Shown one piece after another: positions 1-9,020 of a stretch of DNA of 64,000 nucleotides. Every line of letters begins with the position of its first letter. Position 1 is the stretch's first letter. The position numbers and the translations under genes are program-made. Under the pieces are notes generated by a model. The model saw only the letters and a program-made list of their open reading frames with translations, had not been told where the DNA came from and searched no databases. The DNA comes from CBFHSF01 sp965658445 (lineage in GTDB: Bacteria > Bacteroidota > Bacteroidia > Flavobacteriales > Schleiferiaceae), in the NCBI GenBank assembly GCA_965658445.1, contig CBFHSF010000013.1, forward strand, positions 11,448 to 75,447. The letters run 5' to 3'.

Positions 1-109
1 GTTCTACGAATGGCTAAAACAAAATGGAAAATTGGGAGGTCAACACAAAATCCCAAGGCTTTCCAATCAAAGAAAGCACATAGATGAATTGCTTAAGCTC
101 AATAAGTAG
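1..109 (+). CDS. C-terminal end of a GH3-like acyl-adenylating enzyme (partial)
   Basis: An open frame enters from the left edge (codons from base 2) and stops at TAG 107-109, giving the last 35 residues of a protein. The peptide contains KLGGQHKIPRLSNQRK. This resembles the conserved end of the GH3 family (plant auxin-responsive GH3-like adenylating enzymes), which is widespread in Bacteroidota; the match is from memory of the family. The gene overlaps the next start codon (84) by 26 bases, which suggests translational coupling. Only the tail is visible, so the substrate and the integrity of the gene cannot be judged. Confidence 0.5.
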   Translation, partial: FYEWLKQNGKLGGQHKIPRLSNQRKHIDELLKLNK

Positions 110-902
110 CCTCTTATTTATTCTTGTTTTTGGAAGTCTGCAAGCCCAGGTAACTTGGGAATTACAGACGGAAATCCCCTTGGAAAGTGCCGAAAACTTT
201 CAGGTAGATTACTTTGGAAACACCTATGTAATGAATGCCAATACCCTTAAAGCCTTCACGGTAAAGGGAAAGGCCATTGGAAGATACGCTGCACAAGGCT
301 CAGGGGACATCTCTTGGGTAGACAGCTACAATCCACTCAACGTAATTGTGTACTATCAAGACAATTCTACACTTGTCTTTTTGGATAATCAACTCAACGC
401 ACAACAAAGAGATTTTGATCCTACTTGGAGTGGGTTCCAAGACGTTAATTTGGTTTGTGGTTCCGATGACAACAGCGTGTGGTTTTTTGACCGAAGCCTC
501 AACCAACTGGTCAAATGGGACCTGACCCAAGAAAAGGCATTGGCAGCCTCACCCAATCTCAGGAGAATTCGCGATGTTGAATTCAATACCTCTCAACTCA
601 TTTCTAGCATTGACAGGGTTCTTCTCTCGGATCCTGAAAAGGGAATTATGGTATTTGACATGACGGGTTCCTTCGAAAAATGGCTTCCTATCCCCCATGT
701 TAACATGAGCCTTACTGCTCAATTCATAACTTATCAATCAACGGATGGAAAATGGTTTCAGTACGACATTATCAATGGTATTGAACAACCTCTTAACCCT
801 CCCCCTGGAGAATCGGATCAAGTGAAAATCAGAGGGGATTTTGCCGCCGTTTGGACGGATAAATACCTCCTAATTTACCGCAAAATTTACCGCGCTAAGT
901 AA
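84..902 (+). CDS. exported hypothetical protein, probable beta-propeller
   Basis: A 272-residue protein with an N-terminal signal peptide (hydrophobic SSLLFILVFGSL followed by QAQ, cleavage near residue 22). The rest is rich in beta-strand patterns ending in aromatic/aspartate pairs (for example SVWFFDRS, LLIYRKIY), as in propeller or WD-like folds, so a periplasmic or surface location is likely. It has no lipobox and no sorting domain. The start lies inside the end of the GH3-like gene, and a deoxynucleoside kinase follows 48 bases downstream, so the three are probably cotranscribed. I do not recognise a specific function. Confidence 0.75.
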   Translation: MNCLSSISSLLFILVFGSLQAQVTWELQTEIPLESAENFQVDYFGNTYVMNANTLKAFTVKGKAIGRYAAQGSGDISWVDSYNPLNVIVYYQDNSTLVFLDNQLNAQQRDFDPTWSGFQDVNLVCGSDDNSVWFFDRSLNQLVKWDLTQEKALAASPNLRRIRDVEFNTSQLISSIDRVLLSDPEKGIMVFDMTGSFEKWLPIPHVNMSLTAQFITYQSTDGKWFQYDIINGIEQPLNPPPGESDQVKIRGDFAAVWTDKYLLIYRKIYRAK

Positions 903-950
903 TTGGGGAAGTTTGCCTCAAAAAATGTACATTTACCCAAAACAACGTAG

Positions 951-1565
951 ATGCATATTGCGATTGCAGGAAATATTGGTTCTGGAAAAACCACACTGAC
1001 GGAGGCCTTGGCCAAACACTACAAGTGGACCCCTCACTTTGAGGACGTTCAGGAAAACCCCTATCTCGATGACTTTTACAACGAGATGCAGAGGTGGTCT
1101 TTTAACCTTCAGATTTACTTCCTCAAAAGCCGCTTTAAACAAGTGGTAGAGATTCGCAATTCGGGCAAGGACATCATCCAAGACCGGACCATTTACGAGG
1201 ACGCATTTATTTTTGCTCCCAACCTGCACGCCATGGGTTTGATGAACACTCGTGATTTTGACAACTACATGGAATTATTTGGGTTGATGGAGAACTTTAT
1301 TCAGCCTCCCGATGTATTGATTTATCTGAGAGGCTCTATCTCTACTTTGGTCGGTCAAATTCAAAAAAGAGGACGTCCCTACGAAAGCAATATTCGACTG
1401 GATTACCTCAATAGACTGAATGAGAGATACGAAGCTTGGATTAGCGGCTATGACAAGGGAAAGCTCATCGTAGTAGACGTAGACAAAAACAAGTTTCCAG
1501 AAAATGCAGAAGACTTAGGAGATATTATCTCACAAATTGATGCAGAAATCAATGGCTTGTTTTAG
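951..1565 (+). CDS. deoxynucleoside kinase
   Basis: A 204-residue kinase of the deoxyguanosine/deoxyadenosine/deoxycytidine kinase family. It phosphorylates salvaged deoxynucleosides with ATP in the cytoplasm. Visible signatures are the P-loop GNIGSGKT at residues 7-14, the DRTIYED motif near residue 80, and an arginine-rich lid of the form RGRPYE near residue 140. Length is normal for the bacterial family. The start ATG follows a 48-base gap after the propeller gene. Substrate preference cannot be read from the sequence. Folate/dTMP genes (thyA, folA) lie elsewhere in the window, so this is the salvage arm of dNTP supply. Confidence 0.92.
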   Translation: MHIAIAGNIGSGKTTLTEALAKHYKWTPHFEDVQENPYLDDFYNEMQRWSFNLQIYFLKSRFKQVVEIRNSGKDIIQDRTIYEDAFIFAPNLHAMGLMNTRDFDNYMELFGLMENFIQPPDVLIYLRGSISTLVGQIQKRGRPYESNIRLDYLNRLNERYEAWISGYDKGKLIVVDVDKNKFPENAEDLGDIISQIDAEINGLF

Positions 1566-1596
1566 ACATATACTGAAATTTGCACTCAGATTTATT

Positions 1597-1610
1597 CTGC
1601 AAATTTGCAG
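1597..1610. promoter_or_regulatory. 14-bp perfect palindrome upstream of a membrane protein gene
   Basis: CTGCAAATTTGCAG reads identically on both strands. It lies 31 bases after the kinase stop and 71 bases before the start of the next gene. It could be a dimeric repressor site or a small hairpin. No cognate regulator is adjacent. Confidence 0.3.
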
Positions 1611-1681
1611 CCAGAGAGAATTCATTTCCCACTTGTGGACAAATTTAATTGACATACTAACGCACCATAAATTTTACCGCC

Positions 1682-2113
1682 ATGTACATAGGACTTAAAC
1701 ACCTGCATTCCTCCGTTCCTTATTTGCTTTTGCTTTTATTGGTAGTTACGCTTTTGATTTCTATCATCAACATGAGTAAAAACGGAGAGTACACAAAGAC
1801 TCATGACCGTTTAAGTCTCTTCACTTTGATTTTGAGCCACATTCAATTTCTAGTGGGTATTATTTTATTGTTCGTTAGCCCCATTGTTCAACAAGGAATG
1901 CAAGACATGGGCGCAGCTATGAAAGACCCCACCTTGCGATTGTACGTGGTTGAGCACCCTACGGTAATGATTCTTTCTATTGTTTTAATTACCATTGGAC
2001 GCAAGCGCTCCAAAAAATTCACCGACGGACAGCGACACAAGCAAGTTGCTATCTTTTATGGATTGGCCTTAGCCTTGATGCTAAGTCGCATTCCATGGGA
2101 CGCCTGGATGTAA
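1682..2113 (+). CDS. small four-helix membrane protein, cytochrome b-like annotation in relatives
   Basis: A 143-residue protein with four hydrophobic segments (about residues 12-30, 47-66, 93-107 and 121-138) separated by short basic loops (KNGEYTKTHDR, GRKRSKKFTDGQRHK). Conserved-looking histidines H7, H41, H54, H90 and H119 could suit heme or metal binding, and related proteins in flavobacteria have been labelled cytochrome B, but there is no proof here. It sits directly upstream of hflX with a 9-base gap, so it probably shares a transcript with it. Confidence 0.7.
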   Translation: MYIGLKHLHSSVPYLLLLLLVVTLLISIINMSKNGEYTKTHDRLSLFTLILSHIQFLVGIILLFVSPIVQQGMQDMGAAMKDPTLRLYVVEHPTVMILSIVLITIGRKRSKKFTDGQRHKQVAIFYGLALALMLSRIPWDAWM

Positions 2114-2122
2114 TCTAGTTAT

Positions 2123-3319
2123 ATGATAGAACGCAAGAGTTCTCAGAACCAAGGCCCAGAAAAGGCCATTCTCGTAGGGGCGATTACGCCTACGCAAAAC
2201 GAAGAAAAAATTGTTGAATATCTCGATGAGTTGGAGTTCCTAGCTACAACGGCAGGAGCGACCACCATGGCTCGTTTTACCCAAAAATTAGCGACGCCTA
2301 ACCCCAAGACCTTTGTAGGTTCCGGGAAGTTGGACGAGATCATTCACTACATAAAAGAGGAGAAAATTGACGTTGTAATCTTCGATGACGAACTGACCCC
2401 TTCTCAACTCAAAAACATTGAGCGCGCAGTAGAAATCAAGGTGCTAGATCGCACCAACCTCATCTTGGACATCTTTGCTGCTAGGGCTCAGACCAGTTAT
2501 GCGAGAACACAAGTTGAGTTAGCTCAGTACGAATACCTCCTTCCCCGTCTAACAAGACTTTGGACTCACTTGGAGAGACAAAAGGGGGGAATTGGTATGC
2601 GCGGTCCTGGGGAAACTCAAATCGAAACCGACCGCCGTATCATCCAACAAAAAATTGCACTTCTCAAGACCAAACTCAAGAAGATTGACAAGCAAATGGC
2701 CACTCAGCGAAGCAACCGAGGCAACTTGGTAAGAGCCGCTTTAGTGGGCTATACCAACGTCGGAAAATCTACTTTGATGAATGTCTTGGCGAAGTCCGAC
2801 GTACTGGCCGAAAACAAATTGTTTGCGACGCTTGACACCACCGTACGAAAGGTGGTTATCGCCAACCTGCCCTTCTTACTGTCGGATACGGTAGGTTTTA
2901 TTCGAAAGCTTCCCACTCAATTGGTAGAGTCATTCAAATCTACTTTGGACGAAGTACGAGAAGCCGATGTACTTCTTCACGTCGTGGACATTTCTCACCC
3001 CAACTTTATGGAGCACATAGAAAGTGTGAATTCCATTTTGGCTGAAATTGAATCATCCGAAAAGCCCACCATCATGGTCTTTAATAAGATTGATCAATAC
3101 GTCCCCGAAGACAGAGAAGACTTAGACCTTGCCCCCATGCGTCCCATGCAATACACATTGGAAGAATGGGAAAAAACGTGGATGGCCAAGATGGAAGGAA
3201 AGGCCGTGTTTATCTCTGCCACAGACAAAGAAAACATGGAGGAGTTTAGAAAGACCACCTACAGAGTGGTCTCTAAAATCTTTGCTAAGCGCTTTCCGTT
3301 TAACAATTTCCTCTACTAA
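2123..3319 (+). CDS. hflX: ribosome-associated GTPase HflX
   Basis: A 398-residue HflX. The family splits stalled or hibernating ribosomes with GTP hydrolysis, in stress such as heat shock. The order is an N-terminal nucleotide-binding domain (about 1-175), the family hallmark GGIGMRGPGETQIETDRR near 155-172, a helical linker, then an Era-like G domain with GYTNVGKST, a DTVGF Walker B region and NKID. The C-terminus ends soon after the G domain, as usual. Convergent with maeB, 17 bases apart. Confidence 0.96.
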   Translation: MIERKSSQNQGPEKAILVGAITPTQNEEKIVEYLDELEFLATTAGATTMARFTQKLATPNPKTFVGSGKLDEIIHYIKEEKIDVVIFDDELTPSQLKNIERAVEIKVLDRTNLILDIFAARAQTSYARTQVELAQYEYLLPRLTRLWTHLERQKGGIGMRGPGETQIETDRRIIQQKIALLKTKLKKIDKQMATQRSNRGNLVRAALVGYTNVGKSTLMNVLAKSDVLAENKLFATLDTTVRKVVIANLPFLLSDTVGFIRKLPTQLVESFKSTLDEVREADVLLHVVDISHPNFMEHIESVNSILAEIESSEKPTIMVFNKIDQYVPEDREDLDLAPMRPMQYTLEEWEKTWMAKMEGKAVFISATDKENMEEFRKTTYRVVSKIFAKRFPFNNFLY

Positions 3320-3336
3320 CTGAGAACATGATTTCC

Positions 3337-5598
3337 TTATTTTCTGCGCGTTTGGGCATCCACAACGGCTACCGCAGTCATGTTCACAATCTCGCGAACT
3401 GAAGCTCCCATTTGCAAAATATGAGCAGAGCGATTGAGACCTATGATAATGGGTCCAATGGCCTCTGCAGAACCAAAGCTCTGAAGCATCTTGTAGGCAA
3501 TGTTACCCGAAGCTAAACCTGGGAAAATAAAGATATTGGGCTTGTTGCCCGCCAAATCACTGAAGGGGAAATTCTCCTTTAGGAGGTCGTTGTTGAGCGC
3601 AAAGTTAGCCTGCATTTCACCGTCTACAATTAACTCAGGATGCTCGGAGCGGAGAATCTCCACTGCCTTGTGCATTTTGGCCGGAATGGCTCCCTTGTGC
3701 GACCCAAAGTTTGAGTACGAAAGCAAGGCCACCTTGGGCTTGAGGTTAATTCTGCGAATGGCCTTGGAAGCATTGAGGACAATTTCCACCAATTCTTCTG
3801 CCGTTGGTGCCTCGCTGATGGTGGTGTCTGCAAAGAAGTAAGGTCCTTTGTTTGTTAGCATCACGTACATGCCCGAAACGGTATTGACCCCAGGTGCAGG
3901 TCCAATGATTTCCAAAAGAGGAGTAACCGCTTGTGGATACTTGATGGTTGTTCCAGAGATGTAAGAATCGGCATCGTCCATCTCCACCATCATGGGACCA
4001 AAGTAATCGCGGCGCTGCATAAATTTGCGGGCCTCAGTTTCGGTAATTCCCTTGCGCTGTCTCTTTTGATAGTAGACCTCAGCATAGGCATCGATTCTAT
4101 CGTCATTGCGAGGATCTACAATGGGCAAATGCTCAATGTCTAATTTGTACTCGGCAATCATAGCCAAGATCTTGTCTTTGCGCCCCAATAGGATGGGTTG
4201 TGCGATGCCTTCATCGTGAGCAATTTGAGCGGCCTTGAGAACCTTAAAAGATTCCGCCTCGGCAAACACAACGCGCTTGGGATCTTGACGCGCCTTCTCA
4301 AAGGAAAGACGGATAAACTTGTCATCTCTACCCAGTCTGTTGAGAAGGGTTTCTTTGTATTTGTCCCAATCCATTTCGGTGACCTGAGCCACTCCAGACT
4401 CAATGGCCGCTTTGGCAACAGCGGGTGCTACCGTAGCGATAAGTCTAGGATCAAAGGGCTTGGGAATAATATAGTCTTCACCAAAGGTGATGTTCTTTTC
4501 GTTGTACGCGAGGTTTACAATCTCTGGAACGGGCTCCTTGGCCAATTTGGCAAGGGCGTGAACCGCAGCAACCTTCATCTCTTCGTTAATTGAAGTAGCG
4601 CGAACGTCAAGAGCTCCTCTAAAGATATAGGGGAATCCCAAAACGTTGTTCACCTGATTGGGATTATCGGAACGGCCCGTAGCCATAATCACGTCCTTGC
4701 GGGCGGCTTTGGCATCTTGGTAGGAAATCTCAGGATCGGGATTGGCCAATGCAAAAACCACAGGCTTTTTAGCCATGGATTTCACCATATCCTGAGAAAC
4801 GATATTCCCCTTGGAAAGACCCAAGAACACATCGGCGCCCTTCATAGCCTCCTCCAAGGTTCTGAGCTTGGTCTTGCGAGCAAAAAATGTCTTCTCTGCC
4901 GTGAGGTTTTCTCTATCGGATGTAATGACTCCTTTGGAATCACACATTATGAGGTTGGTCTTCTTAACCCCTAGGCTCACAAAGAGTTTGGCACAGCTAA
5001 TTGCAGAGGCACCGGCTCCGTTGACTACGACCTTTACCTTGTCTATTTTCTTTTTGGACAACTCCAATGCACCCAAGAGAGCGGCTCCAGAAATGATGGC
5101 GGTTCCGTGTTGGTCATCGTGCATAATGGGGATATCCAACTCGTCGCGCAAGCGCTGCTCAATTTCAAAACACTCTGGAGCTGAAATGTCTTCGAGGTTG
5201 ATTCCTCCAAAACTCGGAGCGAGAATCTTTACGGTCTCAATGAATTTATCGGGGTCCTTTGTGTCCAACTCAAGGTCAAACACATCGATGTCTGCAAATA
5301 TTTTAAAGAGTACTCCCTTCCCTTCCATTACGGGCTTGGAAGCCAGAGGTCCTATGTCCCCCAATCCCAAAACGGCGGTACCGTTAGAGATTACCGCTAC
5401 CAAGTTTCCCTTGGCGGTGTACTTGTAGGCATCGGAGGGGTTGGCAGCGATTTCTAGACAGGGTTCTGCCACCCCTGGGGAATATGCTATAGAAAGGTCT
5501 CTTTGACTGTTAGACGGTTTGGTAGGAACGACTTCAATCTTTCCGGGCCTTCCCATCTCGTGATAATCGAGAACGTCTTCTTTGCGAATCTTCTTCAT
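3337..5598 (-). CDS. maeB: NADP-dependent malic enzyme with phosphotransacetylase-like domain
   Basis: Oxidative decarboxylation of malate to pyruvate, supplying NADPH. The protein has an N-terminal malic enzyme domain (about 1-420: YSPGVAEPC, the MHDDQHGTA metal-binding stretch, and the VVNGAGASA nucleotide fold) and a C-terminal phosphotransacetylase-like domain (about 430-750). In the MaeB family the latter is considered regulatory (acetyl-CoA sensing), not catalytic. I take the start as the ATG at 5598 (MKKIRKEDVLDYHE). The open frame extends 20 codons further, but those residues look unconserved and lie in the 5' leader. About 753 residues, normal for MaeB. Monocistronic. Confidence 0.94.
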   Translation of the reverse strand: MKKIRKEDVLDYHEMGRPGKIEVVPTKPSNSQRDLSIAYSPGVAEPCLEIAANPSDAYKYTAKGNLVAVISNGTAVLGLGDIGPLASKPVMEGKGVLFKIFADIDVFDLELDTKDPDKFIETVKILAPSFGGINLEDISAPECFEIEQRLRDELDIPIMHDDQHGTAIISGAALLGALELSKKKIDKVKVVVNGAGASAISCAKLFVSLGVKKTNLIMCDSKGVITSDRENLTAEKTFFARKTKLRTLEEAMKGADVFLGLSKGNIVSQDMVKSMAKKPVVFALANPDPEISYQDAKAARKDVIMATGRSDNPNQVNNVLGFPYIFRGALDVRATSINEEMKVAAVHALAKLAKEPVPEIVNLAYNEKNITFGEDYIIPKPFDPRLIATVAPAVAKAAIESGVAQVTEMDWDKYKETLLNRLGRDDKFIRLSFEKARQDPKRVVFAEAESFKVLKAAQIAHDEGIAQPILLGRKDKILAMIAEYKLDIEHLPIVDPRNDDRIDAYAEVYYQKRQRKGITETEARKFMQRRDYFGPMMVEMDDADSYISGTTIKYPQAVTPLLEIIGPAPGVNTVSGMYVMLTNKGPYFFADTTISEAPTAEELVEIVLNASKAIRRINLKPKVALLSYSNFGSHKGAIPAKMHKAVEILRSEHPELIVDGEMQANFALNNDLLKENFPFSDLAGNKPNIFIFPGLASGNIAYKMLQSFGSAEAIGPIIIGLNRSAHILQMGASVREIVNMTAVAVVDAQTRRK

Positions 5599-5757
5599 AC
5601 TTTCTTCTTGGTATCTCCTACTCTTAGAAGATATTATATTGATTTGGTCAGGGCACAAAGGTACGACAAAAGGGTTTGGCAGGTACCTTCCTTACCCACT
5701 GTAATTGTTAAATAGATAACGGAATAAGACGAATGTGAAATTTTTGAAAAGTGCAGA

Positions 5758-6483
5758 CTAGTCCTCTACATTTCCTATAAAGGCCAATTCTCTAGCATCG
5801 AGAATTTTAATTCTCCTACCCTTGAGTTCAATGTAGCCTTCGTCCTTGAATTCACTGAGGAGTCTGATTACAGATTCCGTGGCGGTTCCCACCATGTTGG
5901 CAATCTCTTCTCGAGTCAGCGCGATGTCCAACTCCCCTTCTGAATTTTCTCCAAAGGTCTTGTGGATGATTAACAACACCTCCGCCAAGCGCTCCTTCAC
6001 GGTCTTTTGAGCGAGATTGGTAATGATCTTTCCAGCTTCTCCCAATTCATGACAAGCCATCTTCATCAAGTCCAAAGAGAACTTGGGATTGGTTTCTATC
6101 ATGTCAAAAAGAGCAGCTTTGGGAATAAAACAAGCGTGGGTTTCGTCCAAGGCTTGAATGGTCGCAGACAAGTTTTCTCCACTGAGCAAGGAGCGGTATC
6201 CCAAAATGTCACCATCGTGGGCAAATCTCAAAATCTGATCCTTGCCTTCGGTTCCCATCTTGGACAATTTGACTTTTCCGTTGTGGATACAATACACACC
6301 CGTAGGGCGAGAGCCTTCCGCCATCAAAACGTCTCCCTTTTTAAAGTGAGCACACGCTTTGGCATCAGAAATCTTGCTCATATCCTTTGGATTCAAGGAA
6401 GCGAGGGCAGATAATTCCCTCTTCATACAATTTGCGCAGTCAAAGGGCGCTTCGCCCGCGCCATTGGAACGACCTTTTTGCAT
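5758..6483 (-). CDS. Crp/Fnr-family transcription regulator
   Basis: A 241-residue regulator. It has an N-terminal CxxC pair (CANC, residues 16-19), a cyclic-nucleotide-binding-like beta roll (about 40-150), a dimer helix, and a winged HTH with TREEIANMVGTATESVIRLLSEF near 190-212. The two N-terminal cysteines are fewer than the four that ligate the Fnr [4Fe-4S] cluster, so redox sensing is possible but unproven. It is divergent from a copper-transport ATPase; in Bacteroidota such pairs often belong to respiration control, which suggests that the ATPase gene is a target. The shared intergenic region is 118 bases and holds an inverted repeat. Confidence 0.88.
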   Translation of the reverse strand: MQKGRSNGAGEAPFDCANCMKRELSALASLNPKDMSKISDAKACAHFKKGDVLMAEGSRPTGVYCIHNGKVKLSKMGTEGKDQILRFAHDGDILGYRSLLSGENLSATIQALDETHACFIPKAALFDMIETNPKFSLDLMKMACHELGEAGKIITNLAQKTVKERLAEVLLIIHKTFGENSEGELDIALTREEIANMVGTATESVIRLLSEFKDEGYIELKGRRIKILDARELAFIGNVED

Positions 6484-6516
6484 AGTGTAGAATGTTGTGC
6501 GTGTGTGATTTCATTA

Positions 6517-6524
6517 CAAAAATA
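6517..6524 (-). promoter_or_regulatory. -7 promoter element of the Crp/Fnr gene
   Basis: TATTTTTG on the minus strand matches the Bacteroidota -7 consensus TAnnTTTG exactly. It lies 33 bases before the start codon. No -33 TTG at ideal spacing was seen. Confidence 0.4.
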
Positions 6525-6550
6525 TGGCATTTATCATATCCTGTTACTAC

Positions 6551-6563
6551 TTTGTGTTACAAA
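6551..6563. promoter_or_regulatory. 13-bp inverted repeat in the Crp/Fnr-copper ATPase divergent region
   Basis: TTTGT-GTT-ACAAA. The arms are 5 bp with a 3-bp centre, shorter than the classical Fnr/Crp spacing (TTG-N8-CAA), so assignment to the adjacent regulator is only a suggestion. Confidence 0.25.
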
Positions 6564-6601
6564 TTTGCATCTGTGAATGTCATGTGCAATAATTTCCATT
6601 G

Positions 6602-8989
6602 ATGAGCTCAAAAAATTCGGCCACACCATGTTATCACTGCGGCGATGATTGCCCTCCCAAACCCATTGAGGAAGACGGTCACAGCTTTTGCTGTTCAGGT
6701 TGTTATACGGTGTATCAACTCTTTTCTGAAAATGGCTTGGACACCTTTTATCAGCTCAACAACGCACCCGGTGCCTCTCGAAAAAAGACCACCTCAAGGG
6801 ATCTTACCTATTTGGACAACGAAGATGTCAAGGCCAAGCTCATAGACTTTTCTGACGACGGCATTCAGGTGGTTCAACTCTTTTTGCCAGCCATCCACTG
6901 TAGTTCATGTGTTTGGCTTTTGGAGAATCTACATCAATTGCATCCCGGGGTCATTAGATCAAAGGTCAATTTCACCCAAAGACGCGCTCGCATAACCTTT
7001 TCAGAAAAAGCCATTAGCCTCAAAGAGCTGGCTATGCTTTTGGATTCTATAGGGTATGAGCCTTCCATTTCTTTGGAAGGCAAAACGGAGAGTTCCAAAA
7101 AAGACAAGGTCAAACTCTATCAATTGGGCGTTTCGGGGTTTGCCTTTGGAAACATCATGCTCATGGCATTGCCCGAGTATTTTGACATGCAAGACACCAC
7201 CTTACAGAGCTTCTTGCCCTTTTTTAGAATATTGATGATGGCCCTGAGCTTACCGGTCGTTTTCTACAGTGCGAGGGATTACTTTACCTCGGCATACAAA
7301 GGATTAAAAAACAAATACGTAAACATGGACGTACCCATTGCCTTGGGAATTGCCGTTCTGTTTTTGAGAAGTAGTTACGAAGTTTTGGCAGGAATGGGCT
7401 CGGGGTATTTTGACTCCTTGGCTGGATTGGTTTTCTTCTTGTTATTGGGAAAATTCTTCCAGAGAAAGACCTACGACAGCCTCTCCTTTGAACGCGATTA
7501 CACCTCCTACTTCCCATTAGCTGTAACGGTTGTAACTCCCGAGGGAGAGACCACCAAAACATTGGAAAAGGTGGAAGTGGGTGATGTCCTATGGGTACGC
7601 AACGGAGAGTTGGTACCGGTAGATGCCGAGTTACTTTCAGAAAAAACAGAAATCAACAATCAATTTGTGACGGGGGAATCTCGACCCATTGCAAAGACCA
7701 AGGGTGATTTGATTTTTGCCGGAGGGATGCAAATTGGCCCTTCCATAAAAGTAGAAGTCAAGAAAACGGTAGACCAAAGTTACCTGACTTCGCTGTGGAA
7801 CGACCAGGTGTTTGAAGAGGAAAAAACGCAAAGGTTCCAAACGTTGACAGATTCCATATCTGCATACTTCACAGGAGTGGTTTTGTTGCTCACTTTGGTG
7901 GCGGGAATCTTCTGGTATTTCCACAATCCAGAAATGGCCTTCCCGGTGATTACCTCCATTCTCATTGTGGCTTGTCCATGTGCCTTGGCCCTCTCGGCTC
8001 CCTTTACCAATGGGAATATCCTGAGGATTTTTGGGCGCAATAAATTCTATGTAAAAAACGCGGAGACTGCTGAATCTCTGGGACAAATCGACACGGTTAT
8101 ATGGGATAAAACAGGAACCTTAACGACTTCTTCAAAAGGGCTTTTGACCTACGAAGACCTCAACGGCGAGGAACTTTCTGATTATGACGAAGTGATTTTA
8201 AAATCCATGGCCCGAGAAAGCCAGCACCCCTTGAGCAAGAAACTCTACATACAATTGGGTGGGGAAACGGTATCTCTAGAAAACATATTGGAAGAACCCG
8301 GCAAGGGGTTAGAAGCTATTTACGAAGACCAGATCTACCGCATTGGTTCCTTTGATTGGGTAAACGCTCCCAAAGCATTTACAGGCTCTGGATTTGGTTG
8401 GAGTCTCAATGGTGAATACCGAGGATTCTTTGCCGCGGAAACACCCTTTAGACCGCATCTCAATGAGGTTCTCAATCAGCTGGACACCGTGGACCAACAC
8501 CTAGTTTCTGGAGATTCTAAAACCGTTGAAGGTGATTGGAAAATGGAGTTTCCGCAATTTGCCAAAATGGCCTTTGAACAGAAGCCTGAGGATAAACTCA
8601 AATACGTAAAATCCCTTCAGGACTCAGGAAAAAAAGTGGTGATGATAGGCGACGGTCTCAACGATGCCGGAGCGCTACAGCAGGCCAACGTAGGACTTTC
8701 TATAACAGAAGATGTCAATGGATTTTCTCCGGCGTGTGATGGAATTTTGGACGCCAAAATATTTGATCGCATTCCCAAGCTTCTAGAACTCGCTCAACGC
8801 GGAAGGAAAATTATCTGGACGAGTTTTGCGCTTTCTTTTGCCTACAATACTGTAGGAATCTATTTTGCGATTACCGGTCAATTGAGTCCAGTTATCTCGG
8901 CTATTCTCATGCCGCTGTCCAGTATTTCTGTGGTGGTATTTGTAACCCTAGCCAGTAGGTGGAATGCCAACCGACTAGGGCTTTCGTAA
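6602..8989 (+). CDS. copper-transporting P1B-type ATPase, CcoI/CopA2-like
   Basis: A roughly 795-residue heavy-metal P-type ATPase. The N-terminus has a cysteine cluster (C10, C13, C17, C30, C31, C34) typical of the cytochrome oxidase-associated ATPases, then an HMA domain with HCSSC (C100, C103). The core follows: VTGES actuator motif, ACPCALALS in TM6 (CPC marks Cu+ transport), DKTGT phosphorylation site, SQHPLS (HP locus) and GDGLNDAGAL. This family loads copper into cbb3-type oxidases from the inner membrane. No ccoN/O/P genes follow. ATG 6602 is preferred over an in-frame TTG immediately before it. Divergent from a Crp/Fnr regulator. Confidence 0.93.
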   Translation: MSSKNSATPCYHCGDDCPPKPIEEDGHSFCCSGCYTVYQLFSENGLDTFYQLNNAPGASRKKTTSRDLTYLDNEDVKAKLIDFSDDGIQVVQLFLPAIHCSSCVWLLENLHQLHPGVIRSKVNFTQRRARITFSEKAISLKELAMLLDSIGYEPSISLEGKTESSKKDKVKLYQLGVSGFAFGNIMLMALPEYFDMQDTTLQSFLPFFRILMMALSLPVVFYSARDYFTSAYKGLKNKYVNMDVPIALGIAVLFLRSSYEVLAGMGSGYFDSLAGLVFFLLLGKFFQRKTYDSLSFERDYTSYFPLAVTVVTPEGETTKTLEKVEVGDVLWVRNGELVPVDAELLSEKTEINNQFVTGESRPIAKTKGDLIFAGGMQIGPSIKVEVKKTVDQSYLTSLWNDQVFEEEKTQRFQTLTDSISAYFTGVVLLLTLVAGIFWYFHNPEMAFPVITSILIVACPCALALSAPFTNGNILRIFGRNKFYVKNAETAESLGQIDTVIWDKTGTLTTSSKGLLTYEDLNGEELSDYDEVILKSMARESQHPLSKKLYIQLGGETVSLENILEEPGKGLEAIYEDQIYRIGSFDWVNAPKAFTGSGFGWSLNGEYRGFFAAETPFRPHLNEVLNQLDTVDQHLVSGDSKTVEGDWKMEFPQFAKMAFEQKPEDKLKYVKSLQDSGKKVVMIGDGLNDAGALQQANVGLSITEDVNGFSPACDGILDAKIFDRIPKLLELAQRGRKIIWTSFALSFAYNTVGIYFAITGQLSPVISAILMPLSSISVVVFVTLASRWNANRLGLS

Positions 8990-9020
8990 TTTCTACTGAG
9001 AAATAATTTGAGGGAAACTT

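Noticed and set aside
5599..5658. 20-codon upstream extension of malic enzyme
   Set aside because: Residues MCPDQINIISSKSRRYQEES do not resemble MaeB N-termini; MKKIRKEDVLDYHE from 5598 does.
6551..6563. Canonical Fnr/Crp box
   Set aside because: The spacing between half-sites is 3 bases instead of the usual 4 and the TTGAT/ATCAA halves are absent. Kept only as an unassigned inverted repeat.
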